This document shows positions 9,271-17,668 of a stretch of 64,000 nt of DNA, piece by piece. Every line of letters starts with the position of its first letter. The first letter of the stretch is position 1. Under the pieces are notes generated by a model. The model saw nothing but the letters and a program-made list of their open reading frames with translations, did no database searches and was not told the DNA's origin. The DNA is from Gallionella sp. UBA4121 (GTDB taxonomy: Bacteria; Pseudomonadota; Gammaproteobacteria; Burkholderiales; Gallionellaceae), in the NCBI GenBank assembly GCA_002381565.1, contig DFWZ01000050.1, positions 42,950 through 106,949 of the forward strand. The letters run 5' to 3'. A program made the translations under genes and the position numbers.

Positions 9271-10044
9271 TCAATAACTGAAGCGTTTTGCAAGCCTGAC
9301 CAGCAGCATTTCCAGCAGCAGTCCGACGATGCCGACGATGAAAATTGCAATGATGATGTGCTCGACATTCAGGTTGTTCCACTCATCCCACACCCAGAAT
9401 CCGATACCCACACCGCCGGTCAGCATCTCTGCCGCGACGATCACCAGCCACGCCGTGCCGATCGCCAGACGGATGCCCGTCAACATGTAGGGAAGCGTCG
9501 CCGGAAACAGTATCTTGGTGAATACCTTCCATTCGGACAGATTGAGCACCTTGGCCACGTTGAGATAATCTGCTGGCAATTGGCGCACCCCCATCGCGGT
9601 GTTGATGACCATCGGCCAGATGCTGGAAATGAAGATCACCCAGATCGCGGCAGGATTCGCCGCCTTGAATACCAGCAGGCCGATCGGCAGCCAGGCAAGC
9701 GGGGACACCGGCCTTAACATGCTGATAATGGGTGAACTCATTTTGTCGATGAACCGGATACGCCCGATAATGAAGCCCATCGGAATGCCAATCACCGCAG
9801 CAAGACCGAAGCCGACACCGACGCGCCCCAGCGAATTGAGGATATTCCAGCCGATACCCTGATCGTTTGGCCCGTGCCGGTAGAATGGGTCACTGAACAG
9901 GACAACAGCAGAATTCCAGGTCTTGATGGGGCCGGGCAGTGCTTCGCTGCTCTGTGCCAGGATAGACCAGACCAGAATGAACAGTCCGACACCGATGAGC
10001 GGCGGAAAAATATGCTCGCCGAAATAGCGCTGGATCTTCATCAC
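9271..10044 (-). CDS. nrtB: Nitrate ABC transporter permease NrtB
   Basis: Inner-membrane permease of the nitrate uptake system. The 257 residues contain about six hydrophobic segments, from FPPLIGVGLFILVWSILA near the N terminus to HIIIAIFIVGIVGLLLEML near the end, and the EAA-type loop around AKVLNLSEWKVFTKILFPATL. The ATG at 10044 overlaps the nrtA stop by ATGA. Its neighbours on both sides are the binding protein and the ATPase, so assignment to nitrate rather than taurine or sulfonate rests on the operon with nirBD-nasA. Confidence 0.9.
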   Translation of the reverse strand: MMKIQRYFGEHIFPPLIGVGLFILVWSILAQSSEALPGPIKTWNSAVVLFSDPFYRHGPNDQGIGWNILNSLGRVGVGFGLAAVIGIPMGFIIGRIRFIDKMSSPIISMLRPVSPLAWLPIGLLVFKAANPAAIWVIFISSIWPMVINTAMGVRQLPADYLNVAKVLNLSEWKVFTKILFPATLPYMLTGIRLAIGTAWLVIVAAEMLTGGVGIGFWVWDEWNNLNVEHIIIAIFIVGIVGLLLEMLLVRLAKRFSY

Positions 10045-11336
10045 GCTCTCACCTTGAAACTGGCCGCATATTTCTTCGGATCACGGCCGTCCCACACCGT
10101 ACCATCCATCAGACGGCTGGTGCGCAGTACATCCCTGGGCACGGGCACTTTCACCTGCGACGCCGCTTGTTTGTAAAGATCAATCTGATTGATCTTTTTG
10201 GCCACTGCCAGGTAGTCCGGATCTTCCTTGAGCAGTCCCCAACGCTTGTGCTGCGTCAGGAACCACATGCCGTCGGACAGATAGGGGAAATTCACCGCGC
10301 CATCGTTGAAGAACTTCATGTAATTGGGGTCGTTCCATTTCTTGCCCAGTCCATCCTCGTACTTGCCTGCCAGCCGCTGGTCAATCACCTCCACCGGACA
10401 GTTGATGTAAGCCTTGTCGGCAATGATTTCTGCAACCTTATGGCGATTGGCCATGTCGTCTATATATTTCGAGGCTTCCAGCACCGCCATGATCAGTGCA
10501 CGAGAAGTGTTGGGATACTTCTGGGTAAATTCAGCGGTGCAACCAAGCACTTTTTCAGGGTGATCTTTCCAGATATCCTGGGTAGTGGCGGCGGTAAAAC
10601 CGATCTTGTCGTGGATGGCACGGTTGTTCCACGGCTCGCCCACGCAGAACCCGTCCATGTTACCGACGCGCATATTGGCTACCATCTGCGGAGGCGGCAC
10701 AGTGATGATCTTGACGTCATTCAGCGGATTGATGCCGTAGTTGGCCAGCCAGTAATACAACCACATCGCGTGGGTGCCGGTAGGAAAAGTCTGTGCAAAG
10801 GTGTAGTCGCGCTTTTCCGTATCCACCAGTTTTTTCAGCGCGGCGCCGTTGGTCACGCCCTTGTCCCTGAGCTGGTTGGACAGCGTGATGCCCTGACCGT
10901 TATTATTCAGCGTCATCAGCACCGACATGTCCTTCTTCTGCCCGCCTATACCCAGATGCACGCCGTAAATCAGACCGTACAACACATGCGCGGCATGAAG
11001 TTCGCCGTTGGCCAGCTTGTCGCGCACACCAGCCCAGGATGCCTCCTTGGAAGGAATGATCTTGATGCCGTATTTCTCGTCGAACTTCATCACCGAGGCG
11101 ATCACTACCGATGCGCAATCAGTCAAAGGGATGAAACCTACTTTGACCTCTTTGAGTTCAGGTGCATCAGACCCGCCTGCCCAGGCCGCTGCGCGCGTAC
11201 CCAGCGGCACCATGGACATAATTCCTGCCGTGCCGAGAATTGCGCCTGCCTGTTTCATGAAATCCCTCCGACTGTTTTGTCCGGGTGCATCCGCCCCGAT
11301 TAATTGATTGGCATGAGCAGCTTTTGAATTTTCCAT
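10041..11336 (-). CDS. nrtA: Nitrate-binding protein NrtA (Tat-exported)
   Basis: Periplasmic or membrane-anchored solute-binding protein of the NrtA/CmpA family that delivers nitrate to NrtB. Of 431 residues, the first ~50 are a Tat signal: twin arginines in NSRRDFMKQAG followed by a hydrophobic stretch and an AAAWAGG cleavage region. The family core follows, with KVGFIPLTDCASVV and GFCVGEPWN. The start at 11336 follows GGAGAG; a longer frame to 11474 would run through the regulatory leader and is rejected. It is the first gene of the nitrate assimilation operon. Confidence 0.93.
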   Translation of the reverse strand: MENSKAAHANQLIGADAPGQNSRRDFMKQAGAILGTAGIMSMVPLGTRAAAWAGGSDAPELKEVKVGFIPLTDCASVVIASVMKFDEKYGIKIIPSKEASWAGVRDKLANGELHAAHVLYGLIYGVHLGIGGQKKDMSVLMTLNNNGQGITLSNQLRDKGVTNGAALKKLVDTEKRDYTFAQTFPTGTHAMWLYYWLANYGINPLNDVKIITVPPPQMVANMRVGNMDGFCVGEPWNNRAIHDKIGFTAATTQDIWKDHPEKVLGCTAEFTQKYPNTSRALIMAVLEASKYIDDMANRHKVAEIIADKAYINCPVEVIDQRLAGKYEDGLGKKWNDPNYMKFFNDGAVNFPYLSDGMWFLTQHKRWGLLKEDPDYLAVAKKINQIDLYKQAASQVKVPVPRDVLRTSRLMDGTVWDGRDPKKYAASFKVRA

Positions 11337-11373
11337 TTCCAACTCTCCTTTACAAATTCCTCGATTCAGAAAT

Positions 11374-11453
11374 GACAAAGGCGTCCGACCGCGCTTATAC
11401 GCAGTGGGACGCCCTTGTCCTGTAATGCAATTCTTCGAATCGCCGTTGATTCG
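11374..11453 (-). promoter_or_regulatory. ANTAR-type antiterminator leader upstream of nrtA
   Basis: Read on the minus strand, P1 is a 6-bp stem CGAATC/GATTCG with hexaloop AACGGC (11436-11453). After 15 nt, P2 is a 4-bp stem GGAC/GTCC with hexaloop AAGGGC (11407-11420). Both loops have A at position 1 and G at position 4, the known signature for ANTAR protein binding. P2 overlaps the 5' arm of a 13-bp hairpin, GGACGCC-type arms at 11374-11386 and 11407-11419, so antiterminator and terminator-like forms exclude each other. The U tract after the hairpin is weak. The NasT-like protein at 17669-18244 is the expected ligand. Confidence 0.8.
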
Positions 11454-11469
11454 TTGATGTTTATTACAA

Positions 11470-11485
11470 AGCAACAGTCATGCCA
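11470..11485 (-). promoter_or_regulatory. Sigma-54 promoter of the nrt-nir-nas operon
   Basis: The minus strand reads TGGCATGACTGTTGCT, which matches the RpoN -24/-12 consensus TGGCACG-N4-TTGCW with one mismatch and correct GG-GC spacing. Transcription would begin near 11459, just before the P1 hairpin of the leader. A half-site GGTGCA for NtrC is seen at 11582-11587, about 100 bases upstream; the other half is poor. Confidence 0.8.
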
Positions 11486-11779
11486 GAAACAAAAATTATA
11501 ATTTAATACTTAATAATCAATATCCTATATATTAACGCCATCTGCCATACAGCTTGAGTTTGGAAAATAAAGAGCCGCTTTGGTGCATCAGCACGTCCGA
11601 AACAGTGCAAGACAATATCTCTGTGTGCCTTGATCAGTTAGTTCTCATCCAGAATGCAGAATGCACCTGAGTTTCCAGCGCTGGTTGTCGGCCACTTTAG
11701 CCGCCGAGAATTTGGCTGATTTTTCGTTATAAAAAAGCCGGATTTTCAAAATTGCTACGTCCGTCTTGTTCTTAAAATG

Positions 11780-12217
11780 CTATTTTCCGTGAAAATACCG
11801 CTGCCACCAACGTCGCCGGTTGCCGGGTACAGGAACGAAAATTTCGACCGGCGATGGCGGTACAGTGCTGAGTATCCAGCCGGGAGGGGAGGGAGTATCG
11901 CTACGACTGCATGAAGAGCCAATATTGTTCGGGTCATAGACTTTGATTAATGCGGGCGATTCCACATCATCAGCGTAAACGATGCCGCAGTAATGATATT
12001 CATGGTCGTGATGCAACAGTGTATCCAGGGCATCAATACGCATGGCGAGTTCATCCCCACTCAGCGGTTTTTCCGGCAGAGCCTCGCCCAACTGGTAGAA
12101 GTACCACTGGCCAGTTTTGACCTTGCCCCACAGCGCATCGAGAGCTTCCCACTTCAGGATGCCGCTGAAAGACCCGCCAAGGCGGGCGCGAAAGGCTTCT
12201 GATTCGGCGCTGCTCAT
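11780..12217 (-). CDS. Conserved-looking hypothetical protein, last gene of the ArsP/thioredoxin operon
   Basis: About 145 residues beginning MSSAESEAFRARLGGS; no family I can name. The first ~85 residues look folded and mixed alpha/beta (WYFYQLGEALPEKPLSG, HHDHEYHYCGIVYADD); the tail is rich in Pro, Ser and Arg. No signal peptide or membrane segment. The ATG at 12217 is chosen; a TTG at 12232 overlapping the previous stop is possible. It follows a thioredoxin-like gene by a few bases, so it probably shares that transcript. Roughly 290 bases upstream of nrtA (11486-11779) hold no gene, only the regulatory half-site noted above. Confidence 0.5.
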   Translation of the reverse strand: MSSAESEAFRARLGGSFSGILKWEALDALWGKVKTGQWYFYQLGEALPEKPLSGDELAMRIDALDTLLHHDHEYHYCGIVYADDVESPALIKVYDPNNIGSSCSRSDTPSPPGWILSTVPPSPVEIFVPVPGNRRRWWQRYFHGK

Positions 12218-12222
12218 AATGC

Positions 12223-12453
12223 TTATAACCAACCCTCTATTTTGTCGTGGCTCGGCACGCCGCCCGCATGGACAACTTTGCCATCCACCACCACGCCGGG
12301 TGTGGACATTACGCCGTATCCCATGATGGCCTGAATATCTTCAATTTTCTCCAACTGGATTTCCACGCCTTTCTTTTTGGCGGCTGTCTCGATCAGTTTG
12401 AGCGTGGTTTTGCAGTTGGCGCAACCCGTGCCGAGGACTTTGATATTTTTCAT
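12223..12453 (-). CDS. Small thioredoxin-like protein (redox-active disulfide type)
   Basis: 76 residues of the thioredoxin-like small disulfide protein family, with the active site CANC in VLGTGCANCKTT, a GVMSTPGVVVDG cis-proline region, and a C terminus ending in the typical IEGWL-type helix. Cytoplasmic; probably a thiol reductant or metal(loid)-handling partner of the ArsP-like permease encoded upstream in the same operon. Proteins of this type frequently accompany such permeases. The GGAGATC ribosome site precedes the start. Confidence 0.85.
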   Translation of the reverse strand: MKNIKVLGTGCANCKTTLKLIETAAKKKGVEIQLEKIEDIQAIMGYGVMSTPGVVVDGKVVHAGGVPSHDKIEGWL

Positions 12454-12470
12454 TGTGATCTCCTTGAAAT

Positions 12471-12719
12471 TCAGCAGCAGGATTTGCCATCTTTACCAGG
12501 CGCACAGCAGTCAGCTTTGCCGATACCAAACAGCTTCAATGCTTTGACCAGAGGACAAAAGCCGGTAAAACCCATTTGAAAAACATTAAAGCCGACGAAC
12601 AGGGTCAGCCACAACCAGCTTGCATGAGACAGGTCGACTTGTCCCGACCAATGGGCCAGCCCTAAGCTCAACATAACCATAAAACCTGCAAAAATATTAA
12701 CGATACGCGCTATTTCCAT
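12471..12719 (-). CDS. DUF2892-type small membrane protein
   Basis: About 82 residues starting MEIARIVNIFAG. Two hydrophobic segments (FAGFMVMLSLGLAHW and WLWLTLFVGFNVFQMGF) with the GFCPL motif resemble the DUF2892/YgaP-type membrane domain. The C terminus is cysteine-rich (DCCAPG, KSCC), suggesting metal or thiol chemistry. It lies between two thioredoxin-like genes in the ArsP operon. The ATG at 12719 is preferred over the longer frame because of the preceding GGAGGAAAAA. Confidence 0.8.
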   Translation of the reverse strand: MEIARIVNIFAGFMVMLSLGLAHWSGQVDLSHASWLWLTLFVGFNVFQMGFTGFCPLVKALKLFGIGKADCCAPGKDGKSCC

Positions 12720-12773
12720 TTTTTCCTCCTGCTTGCAACGCACTGCCAAATCCCGGGCAGCACAAACGGATAT

Positions 12774-13043
12774 TCAGACCGAATTCTTCAGCCATGCCTC
12801 AATCTCTTCGGTGCGCGGCAAACCATTAAAAATTACTTTGCCGGAATGCAACACGGCGGGTGTTTGCTGATAGGGAATACCCATCGCATCGGCATCTTTG
12901 CGAATATCCACTTCCAGCCGGATACCCAGACCCGATGCTGCGCAGGACAAGCGTTTCTCCATACGCAACAACGGTTCACCCGTTCCAACTAATGTAAGAC
13001 TGACGATAGGCGCATTGAGCGGGGGTGTGGTGCAAAATGACAT
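12774..13043 (-). CDS. Thioredoxin-fold small protein
   Basis: 89 residues starting MSFCTTPPL, two bases after the permease stop. The region MGIPYQQTPAVLHSGKVIFNG has the cis-proline of a thioredoxin fold, and the protein ends with EEIEAWLKNSV, like the CANC protein encoded nearby. The expected CxxC is not conserved: LSCAASGLG offers only a single cysteine in a later position, so it may be a divergent or non-redox member. The frame continues upstream through the permease gene as a long shadow, which is why this gene is easily missed. Confidence 0.65.
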   Translation of the reverse strand: MSFCTTPPLNAPIVSLTLVGTGEPLLRMEKRLSCAASGLGIRLEVDIRKDADAMGIPYQQTPAVLHSGKVIFNGLPRTEEIEAWLKNSV

Positions 13044-13045
13044 GA

Positions 13046-14086
13046 TCACACCACAGCGTTGAATACATAACCTACCAGCATGATGCCCGCCGATACGACG
13101 CCGACGAACACCGCAATCAGCCTGGGTTTGAGCACTTTGCGCAGGATCAGCATTTCCGGCAGCGACAGTGCGATCACGCTCATCATGAAAGCCAGCACCG
13201 TGCCGAGTGATGCGCCCTTGGCCAGCAGCGCCTCGACGATGGGGATGATGCCAGCGGCGTTGGTGTACATCGGTACGCCGATTAATACCGAAACCGGCAC
13301 AGACCACCACGGCGCATCTTTGCCCATCAGTCCGGCCATGAAATCCTGCGGCACATAGCCGTGGATGCCCGCGCCGATGGCGATACCAGCCAGCACGTAA
13401 GGCCACACTTTGCCGACGATCTCGCGTACTGAGGCGAATCCGGCATAGATACGGTCGGTCAGTGTCAGTTCGTCTGCGCCCACAGTCGCTTGCACGTAAG
13501 TCATGTTGCGAACCCAGTCTTCCAGATGCGCTTCCATCTTGAGACGGCCGATGATGTATCCGGATACGATAGCAATGGACAGCCCCAGCCCCAGGTACAG
13601 TGCGGCGACTTTCCAGCCGAACAGACCAAACAACAGGGTCAGCGCAATTTCGTTGACCATCGGCGCGGAAATCAAAAAGGAAAATGTGACGCCCAGCGGC
13701 ACACCTGCCTGCACGAAACCGATGAACAGCGGCACGGCGGAGCACGAACAGAACGGGGTGACGATGCCGAGCAGCGCTGCCATGACATTGCCGACACCTT
13801 CATGCCGCCCGGCGAGCAGGGCGCGTGTACGCTCCGGCGTGAAGTATGAATTCACCATGCCCATCACCATCACAACACCCGCCAAAAGCAAAAGCACCTT
13901 GGGTGTGTCGTACAGGAAGAATTGCAGTGCATCAAAAGTATGGCTGCCCGGCTCAACCGGCAGCGCATTCACCAGGATATGCGAGAGCGGCTCCAGCGTT
14001 TTGTATAACCCGAACCAAAGCACGGCGGCGATGAACAGGAAAGTGCGAGGTTGGCTGCGTGGCAGATTTAGTACAGATGCATTCAT
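13046..14086 (-). CDS. ArsP/DUF318-family permease
   Basis: Inner-membrane permease of the YraQ/ArsP family, members of which export organoarsenicals; many have unknown substrates. About 346 residues with eight or more hydrophobic segments in two repeats. The PFCSCSAVPLF motif carries the conserved cysteines, and GVPMYTNAAGIIPIVEALL is the second-repeat signature. The ATG at 14086 follows AGGAG. It heads a minus-strand operon with two thioredoxin-like proteins and a DUF2892 protein, and sits back to back with the BON gene and the ars operon, so a role in metalloid resistance is likely but inferred. Confidence 0.85.
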   Translation of the reverse strand: MNASVLNLPRSQPRTFLFIAAVLWFGLYKTLEPLSHILVNALPVEPGSHTFDALQFFLYDTPKVLLLLAGVVMVMGMVNSYFTPERTRALLAGRHEGVGNVMAALLGIVTPFCSCSAVPLFIGFVQAGVPLGVTFSFLISAPMVNEIALTLLFGLFGWKVAALYLGLGLSIAIVSGYIIGRLKMEAHLEDWVRNMTYVQATVGADELTLTDRIYAGFASVREIVGKVWPYVLAGIAIGAGIHGYVPQDFMAGLMGKDAPWWSVPVSVLIGVPMYTNAAGIIPIVEALLAKGASLGTVLAFMMSVIALSLPEMLILRKVLKPRLIAVFVGVVSAGIMLVGYVFNAVV

Positions 14087-14260
14087 GTTTAGAGACTCCT
14101 GCTCAGCCAAAATAGTCAGCATTTATGTTTTTCATCAGGAAGGCGAACGAATCCGGGAAAGGATGCAAATTATCTGCTGGGTAACAATTTTACGTTCAAA
14201 TTCAAATTAATGCTTTAATAATTATTTAACAATAGAAATGTATGCTGATATAACCAGCTC

Positions 14261-14320
14261 AAGTGGTTCAGGCATTAGCTGAAATTGAAATATTTGGGTT
14301 GTATTATTTTAAGTGGTTCA
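14261..14320. repeat. Paired AAGTGGTTCA decamers in the ArsP-BON intergenic region
   Basis: AAGTGGTTCA occurs at 14261-14270 and again at 14311-14320, exactly 50 bases apart, in the divergent promoter region. A third copy lies at 16734-16743, straddling the end of acr3. The even spacing suggests regulator half-sites, but no regulator is identified. Confidence 0.4.
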
Positions 14321-14367
14321 AAAACTATCGTTCGAACTGTTCACCAACTTTATTTGAAGGAATTTAG

Positions 14368-14643
14368 ATGAAAAAAATCGCATTGAAGGTAATGTTTGCT
14401 CTTGCGCTCGGCACTTCTGCCATCGCCCATGCTGAAACAGACCCGCTGGTAGAAAATGTGAAAGCAGCACTTGCTGCTGAACCTTCACTGCAAGGGGTTC
14501 AGATTGATGTAACGAATAAGGACGGCACAATTACGCTCGCTGGTCATCCTGATAACGGGCAGCAACTTTTCAAGGCTGCTGTAGCCGCGGAAAAAACGCC
14601 TGGTGTCAAATACGTCATCAACGAAATGTATCCAAAAAACTAA
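14368..14643 (+). CDS. Periplasmic BON-domain protein
   Basis: 91 residues. Residues 1-21 are a signal peptide (KKIALKVMFALALG, cleavage after AHA), followed by one BON domain: an N-terminal helix VENVKAALAAEPSL, then VQIDVTNKDGTITLAGHPDN. BON domains bind phospholipid or envelope surfaces and are common in stress proteins such as OsmY. A GAAGGA ribosome site precedes the ATG. It is transcribed divergently from the ArsP operon. The ~220 bases to arsR contain no other gene. Confidence 0.85.
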   Translation: MKKIALKVMFALALGTSAIAHAETDPLVENVKAALAAEPSLQGVQIDVTNKDGTITLAGHPDNGQQLFKAAVAAEKTPGVKYVINEMYPKN

Positions 14644-14867
14644 AGAATAATAAGGGGAGGGGCAACTTGCGCCCTCCTCGCATGCCGGTCAGGTCTAAAG
14701 TCAATCTAAGCAGCGCAATCCCCTAAGTTTTAATTTACTGTATTGACCCGCACACAACCGATGTGAACGGATTCGACTTAAATTGAAACTCACATCTTGA
14801 ACAGGGGAAATTTTTCTGATTTAATGGCGCCATTATTTTGATAGTTGTTTAAGTGTAAAAAAATAAA

Positions 14868-15191
14868 ATGATGGAATCTACACAAGTAGTAAAGGCATTG
14901 TCCGCGCTGGCGCAGCCAACACGTCTGGCGGCCTATCGGCTGTTGGTGGCCAGCGGGCCGGCAGGAATGGCTGCAGGACAGATCGCTGAAAAACTAAATG
15001 CATCTCCGGCCACGATGTCGTTTCACTTCAAAATCCTGAGCCATGCGGGACTGATCGAGAGCCGGCAGGATGGTCGTTTTGTTTACTACTCGGCGAATTT
15101 CGAGGTAATGAATGGCATGGTGGGCTACTTGACCGAGAATTGTTGTGGCGGAGATCTGGCAGCCTGCAATGTGCCGAGTAAAATTTGTTAA
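14868..15191 (+). CDS. arsR: ArsR-family metalloregulator
   Basis: 107-residue winged-helix repressor: KALSALAQPTRLAAYRLL, then the recognition helix region ASPATMSFHFKILSHAGLIESRQDGR. Cysteines near the C terminus (ENCCGGDLAACNVPSKIC) are the likely As(III) ligands and are placed differently from the E. coli ArsR CxC. It should repress arsR-arsC-acr3 and release DNA on arsenite binding. There is no clear ribosome site before the ATG. Confidence 0.9.
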   Translation: MMESTQVVKALSALAQPTRLAAYRLLVASGPAGMAAGQIAEKLNASPATMSFHFKILSHAGLIESRQDGRFVYYSANFEVMNGMVGYLTENCCGGDLAACNVPSKIC

Positions 15192-15211
15192 TAACGTCGA
15201 GGAAAAACGAA

Positions 15212-15709
15212 ATGAGCGAAAAGCAATACAACGTGCTGGTGTTATGTACCGGCAATTCCGCACGCAGCATTCTGGGCGAAGTGTTGTTTAACACGCTGGG
15301 CAAGGGTAAATTCAAAGCGTACAGCGCCGGTAGCAAACCAGCGGGCAAAGTCAATCCGGGCGCACTTGAACTGTTACAAGCACAGGGGCACAGTGTTGAA
15401 GGGTTGCGCAGCAAGAGTTGGGATGAATTCGCTTTACCTGGCGCACCAGAATTCGATTTTATCTTTACCGTGTGCGACAACGCTGCCGGAGAAGCCTGCC
15501 CACTCTGGCTGGGCAAACCTGCAACCGCACACTGGGGTATTCCTGATCCCGCTCATGTTGAGGGGGATGAAGCGCGCCGTGATGCATTCAAAACCGCCTA
15601 TGCACAATTGGCACGCCGTATACAACTGTTCATGAGTTTGCCGATCGATAAGCTGGATAAACTGACACTGAAAGAAAAACTCGCCGAAATCGGACGCATC
15701 AAGGATTAA
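15212..15709 (+). CDS. arsC: Arsenate reductase ArsC (low-molecular-weight phosphatase type)
   Basis: Reduces arsenate to arsenite for export by Acr3. 165 residues of the LMW protein-tyrosine-phosphatase fold with the P-loop CTGNSARS near the N terminus and the additional cysteine in FIFTVCDNAAGEACP, typical of the thioredoxin- or glutathione-coupled branch. The ATG at 15212 follows GAGGAAAAA; the in-frame ATG at 15185 overlaps arsR and is less likely. acr3 starts four bases downstream. Confidence 0.93.
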   Translation: MSEKQYNVLVLCTGNSARSILGEVLFNTLGKGKFKAYSAGSKPAGKVNPGALELLQAQGHSVEGLRSKSWDEFALPGAPEFDFIFTVCDNAAGEACPLWLGKPATAHWGIPDPAHVEGDEARRDAFKTAYAQLARRIQLFMSLPIDKLDKLTLKEKLAEIGRIKD

Positions 15710-15713
15710 CCAG

Positions 15714-16733
15714 ATGAATCTATTTGAACGTTATTTAACCCTGTGGGTTGGATTGTGCATCATCGCAGGTGTACTGCTGGGGCAATTTTTGCCGGTGGTA
15801 TTTCAGGTCATTGCCGGCCTGGAAGTGGCCCGCGTGAACATGCCGGTGGGAATACTGGTTTGGGTGATGATCATCCCGATGCTGCTGCGCATCGACTTCG
15901 GTGCGCTGCAGCAGGTGAAAAAGCATAGTCGCGGCATGGGCATCACGCTGTTCATCAACTGGGGGGTGAAGCCCTTTTCGATGGCGTTCCTGGGCTGGCT
16001 ATTCATTCGCCATGTGTTTGTAGACTTTCTGCCGCAGGACCAACTCGACAGCTATATCGCCGGACTGATATTACTGGCCGCAGCGCCCTGTACCGCGATG
16101 GTGTTTGTGTGGAGCAACCTGGTCAAAGGCGATCCCTATTTCACCTTATCGCAAGTAGCGCTTAACGATGTGATCATGATCTTTGCCTTTGCGCCGCTGG
16201 TAGCGTTGTTGCTTGGCGTTGCCAGCATCTCCGTGCCGTGGGACACGCTGACCGTCTCGGTTATTTTTTACATTGTGATCCCGGTCATTATCGCGCAACT
16301 GCTTCGCCGCCGACTGTTGAAACACGGTGAAGAGACATTCAAACGCGCGATGGAGCACATTGCGCCCTATTCAATGGGCGCGCTGCTGGTCACTCTGGTG
16401 CTGCTGTTCGCGTTACAAGGCAATGCCATTGTCGCGCAGCCGCTGGTGATACTCATGCTGGCTGTACCGATACTGATACAAGTGCTCTTCAATTCCGGTC
16501 TTGCCTACTGGCTGAATCACAAATTCGGCGTGGCGCATTGCGTGGGCGCGCCCTCTGCACTGATAGGCGCGAGCAACTTCTTCGAGCTTGCGGTTGCCAC
16601 TGCGATCAGTCTTTACGGCTTCCAGTCAGGCGCAGCATTGGCAACGGTGGTGGGTGTACTGATCGAGGTACCTGTCATGTTATTAGTGGTGAAGATCGCC
16701 AATCGAACGCAAGGCTGGTATAACCGACCATAG
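15714..16733 (+). CDS. acr3: Arsenite efflux permease Acr3
   Basis: Inner-membrane As(III) exporter driven by the membrane potential. 339 residues, ten hydrophobic segments; APCTAMVFVWSNL contains the conserved cysteine of the family, and ALNDVIMIFAFAP and GASNFFELAVA are Acr3 signatures. It follows arsC by four bases, completing arsR-arsC-acr3. It belongs to the Acr3/BASS fold, not the ArsB fold. Confidence 0.93.
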   Translation: MNLFERYLTLWVGLCIIAGVLLGQFLPVVFQVIAGLEVARVNMPVGILVWVMIIPMLLRIDFGALQQVKKHSRGMGITLFINWGVKPFSMAFLGWLFIRHVFVDFLPQDQLDSYIAGLILLAAAPCTAMVFVWSNLVKGDPYFTLSQVALNDVIMIFAFAPLVALLLGVASISVPWDTLTVSVIFYIVIPVIIAQLLRRRLLKHGEETFKRAMEHIAPYSMGALLVTLVLLFALQGNAIVAQPLVILMLAVPILIQVLFNSGLAYWLNHKFGVAHCVGAPSALIGASNFFELAVATAISLYGFQSGAALATVVGVLIEVPVMLLVVKIANRTQGWYNRP

Positions 16734-16776
16734 AAGTGGTTCAAGTCAACACGCCCTTCATGAGGGTGACAGGTTG

Positions 16777-17274
16777 CTAAAAACGTCCATTCACCCGGTA
16801 GAAATAATTGCTCAATTCCTCGGTTTCCGCGCTCTTGTGGCGTGCCAGACCATGCGCGTAGCGCACCAGACTGCGCATCACATAATACACAATGGAATGG
16901 TGTGTGCCCAGCAGAGACTCCAGCTTGGCACGTTCCAGCAGCAGCACGGTACAATCCTCCTTTACCTCGATAATGGCATCGATCTTCATCATGTTGCTGC
17001 CGACAAAGCTGATGACGCGCGCCATATCTCCCGGATCTTTCAGATGCATGACCATGGGTTCATTGTCGACCATGGAACTCACTTCGATTTTTCCCTCAAC
17101 CAATATCAGCAACGCATCTTCCAGCTTACGACTGCCTGGTTTGACAATAAATTTGCCCGCTTTATAAGATTGGATTGTCAGCAGGCCTGTCAGAATTTCA
17201 ACTTCAGACTCGCGCAATTCTGCCACCAGCGTACTTCGATAAAGTGCTTTTATAATTTTTTCATCGGTAATCAT
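16777..17274 (-). CDS. Cyclic nucleotide-binding-like domain protein without a DNA-binding domain
   Basis: About 165 residues resembling the CRP/FNR effector domain: LLTIQSYKAGKFIVKPG, LEDALLILVEGKIEV and HLKDPGDMARVISFVG form the beta-roll, followed by a long helix (SIVYYVMRSLVRYAHGLARH). The PBC motif lacks the typical arginine-serine pair, so cNMP binding is doubtful. No helix-turn-helix follows. The ATG at 17274 has AAGG nine bases upstream; an ATG at 17283 touches that site. It is convergent with acr3. Function unknown. Confidence 0.7.
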   Translation of the reverse strand: MITDEKIIKALYRSTLVAELRESEVEILTGLLTIQSYKAGKFIVKPGSRKLEDALLILVEGKIEVSSMVDNEPMVMHLKDPGDMARVISFVGSNMMKIDAIIEVKEDCTVLLLERAKLESLLGTHHSIVYYVMRSLVRYAHGLARHKSAETEELSNYFYRVNGRF

Positions 17275-17520
17275 TTTTGTCATCCTTATTAATTCAAGCT
17301 AACCGGCACAGTAGAGATATCGCACCCGATAATAAAATCCGCCGTGCCGAAACCTTCTCCTCAACCCTGATGAAACGACTGATAGAACAACTTAATTCTG
17401 GCTAAGTGCTAAAGCCCAAACCATCATTGATAGTCATTCGACTAAGCTGCCGAGCGGGTTTCACAGGGATGGGCTGTTTTTCGCCCAACTCGCAAAATAC
17501 GGCCGCCAAGTCGCAGGTTA

Positions 17521-17583
17521 TCTCCCGAAGGGGGAGAGCGCAGCAAGGGGGCGAAGCCGAGCAAACGAATCGCTACGCAAGTT
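17521..17583. repeat. Partial dispersed repeat (copy C) in a gene-free stretch
   Basis: The block around CGAAGGGGGAGAGCG ending with GCAAACGAATCGCTACGC shares its end with the repeat copy upstream of metH (57204-57222). The surrounding gap 17284-17668 shows no credible gene. Confidence 0.5.
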
Positions 17584-17668
17584 TCACGTATAGTGAACAC
17601 GTCAGAACAGTGCACCGCCTATTGCCTGGCAACTCTTATTCTCATCACCTATCTGATTTTCAATATAA

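Noticed and set aside
12774..13745. A 323-codon frame over the ArsP-like gene
   Set aside because: Only its last 89 codons are a plausible gene; the rest is an opposite-phase shadow of the permease with Arg/Gly-rich nonsense.
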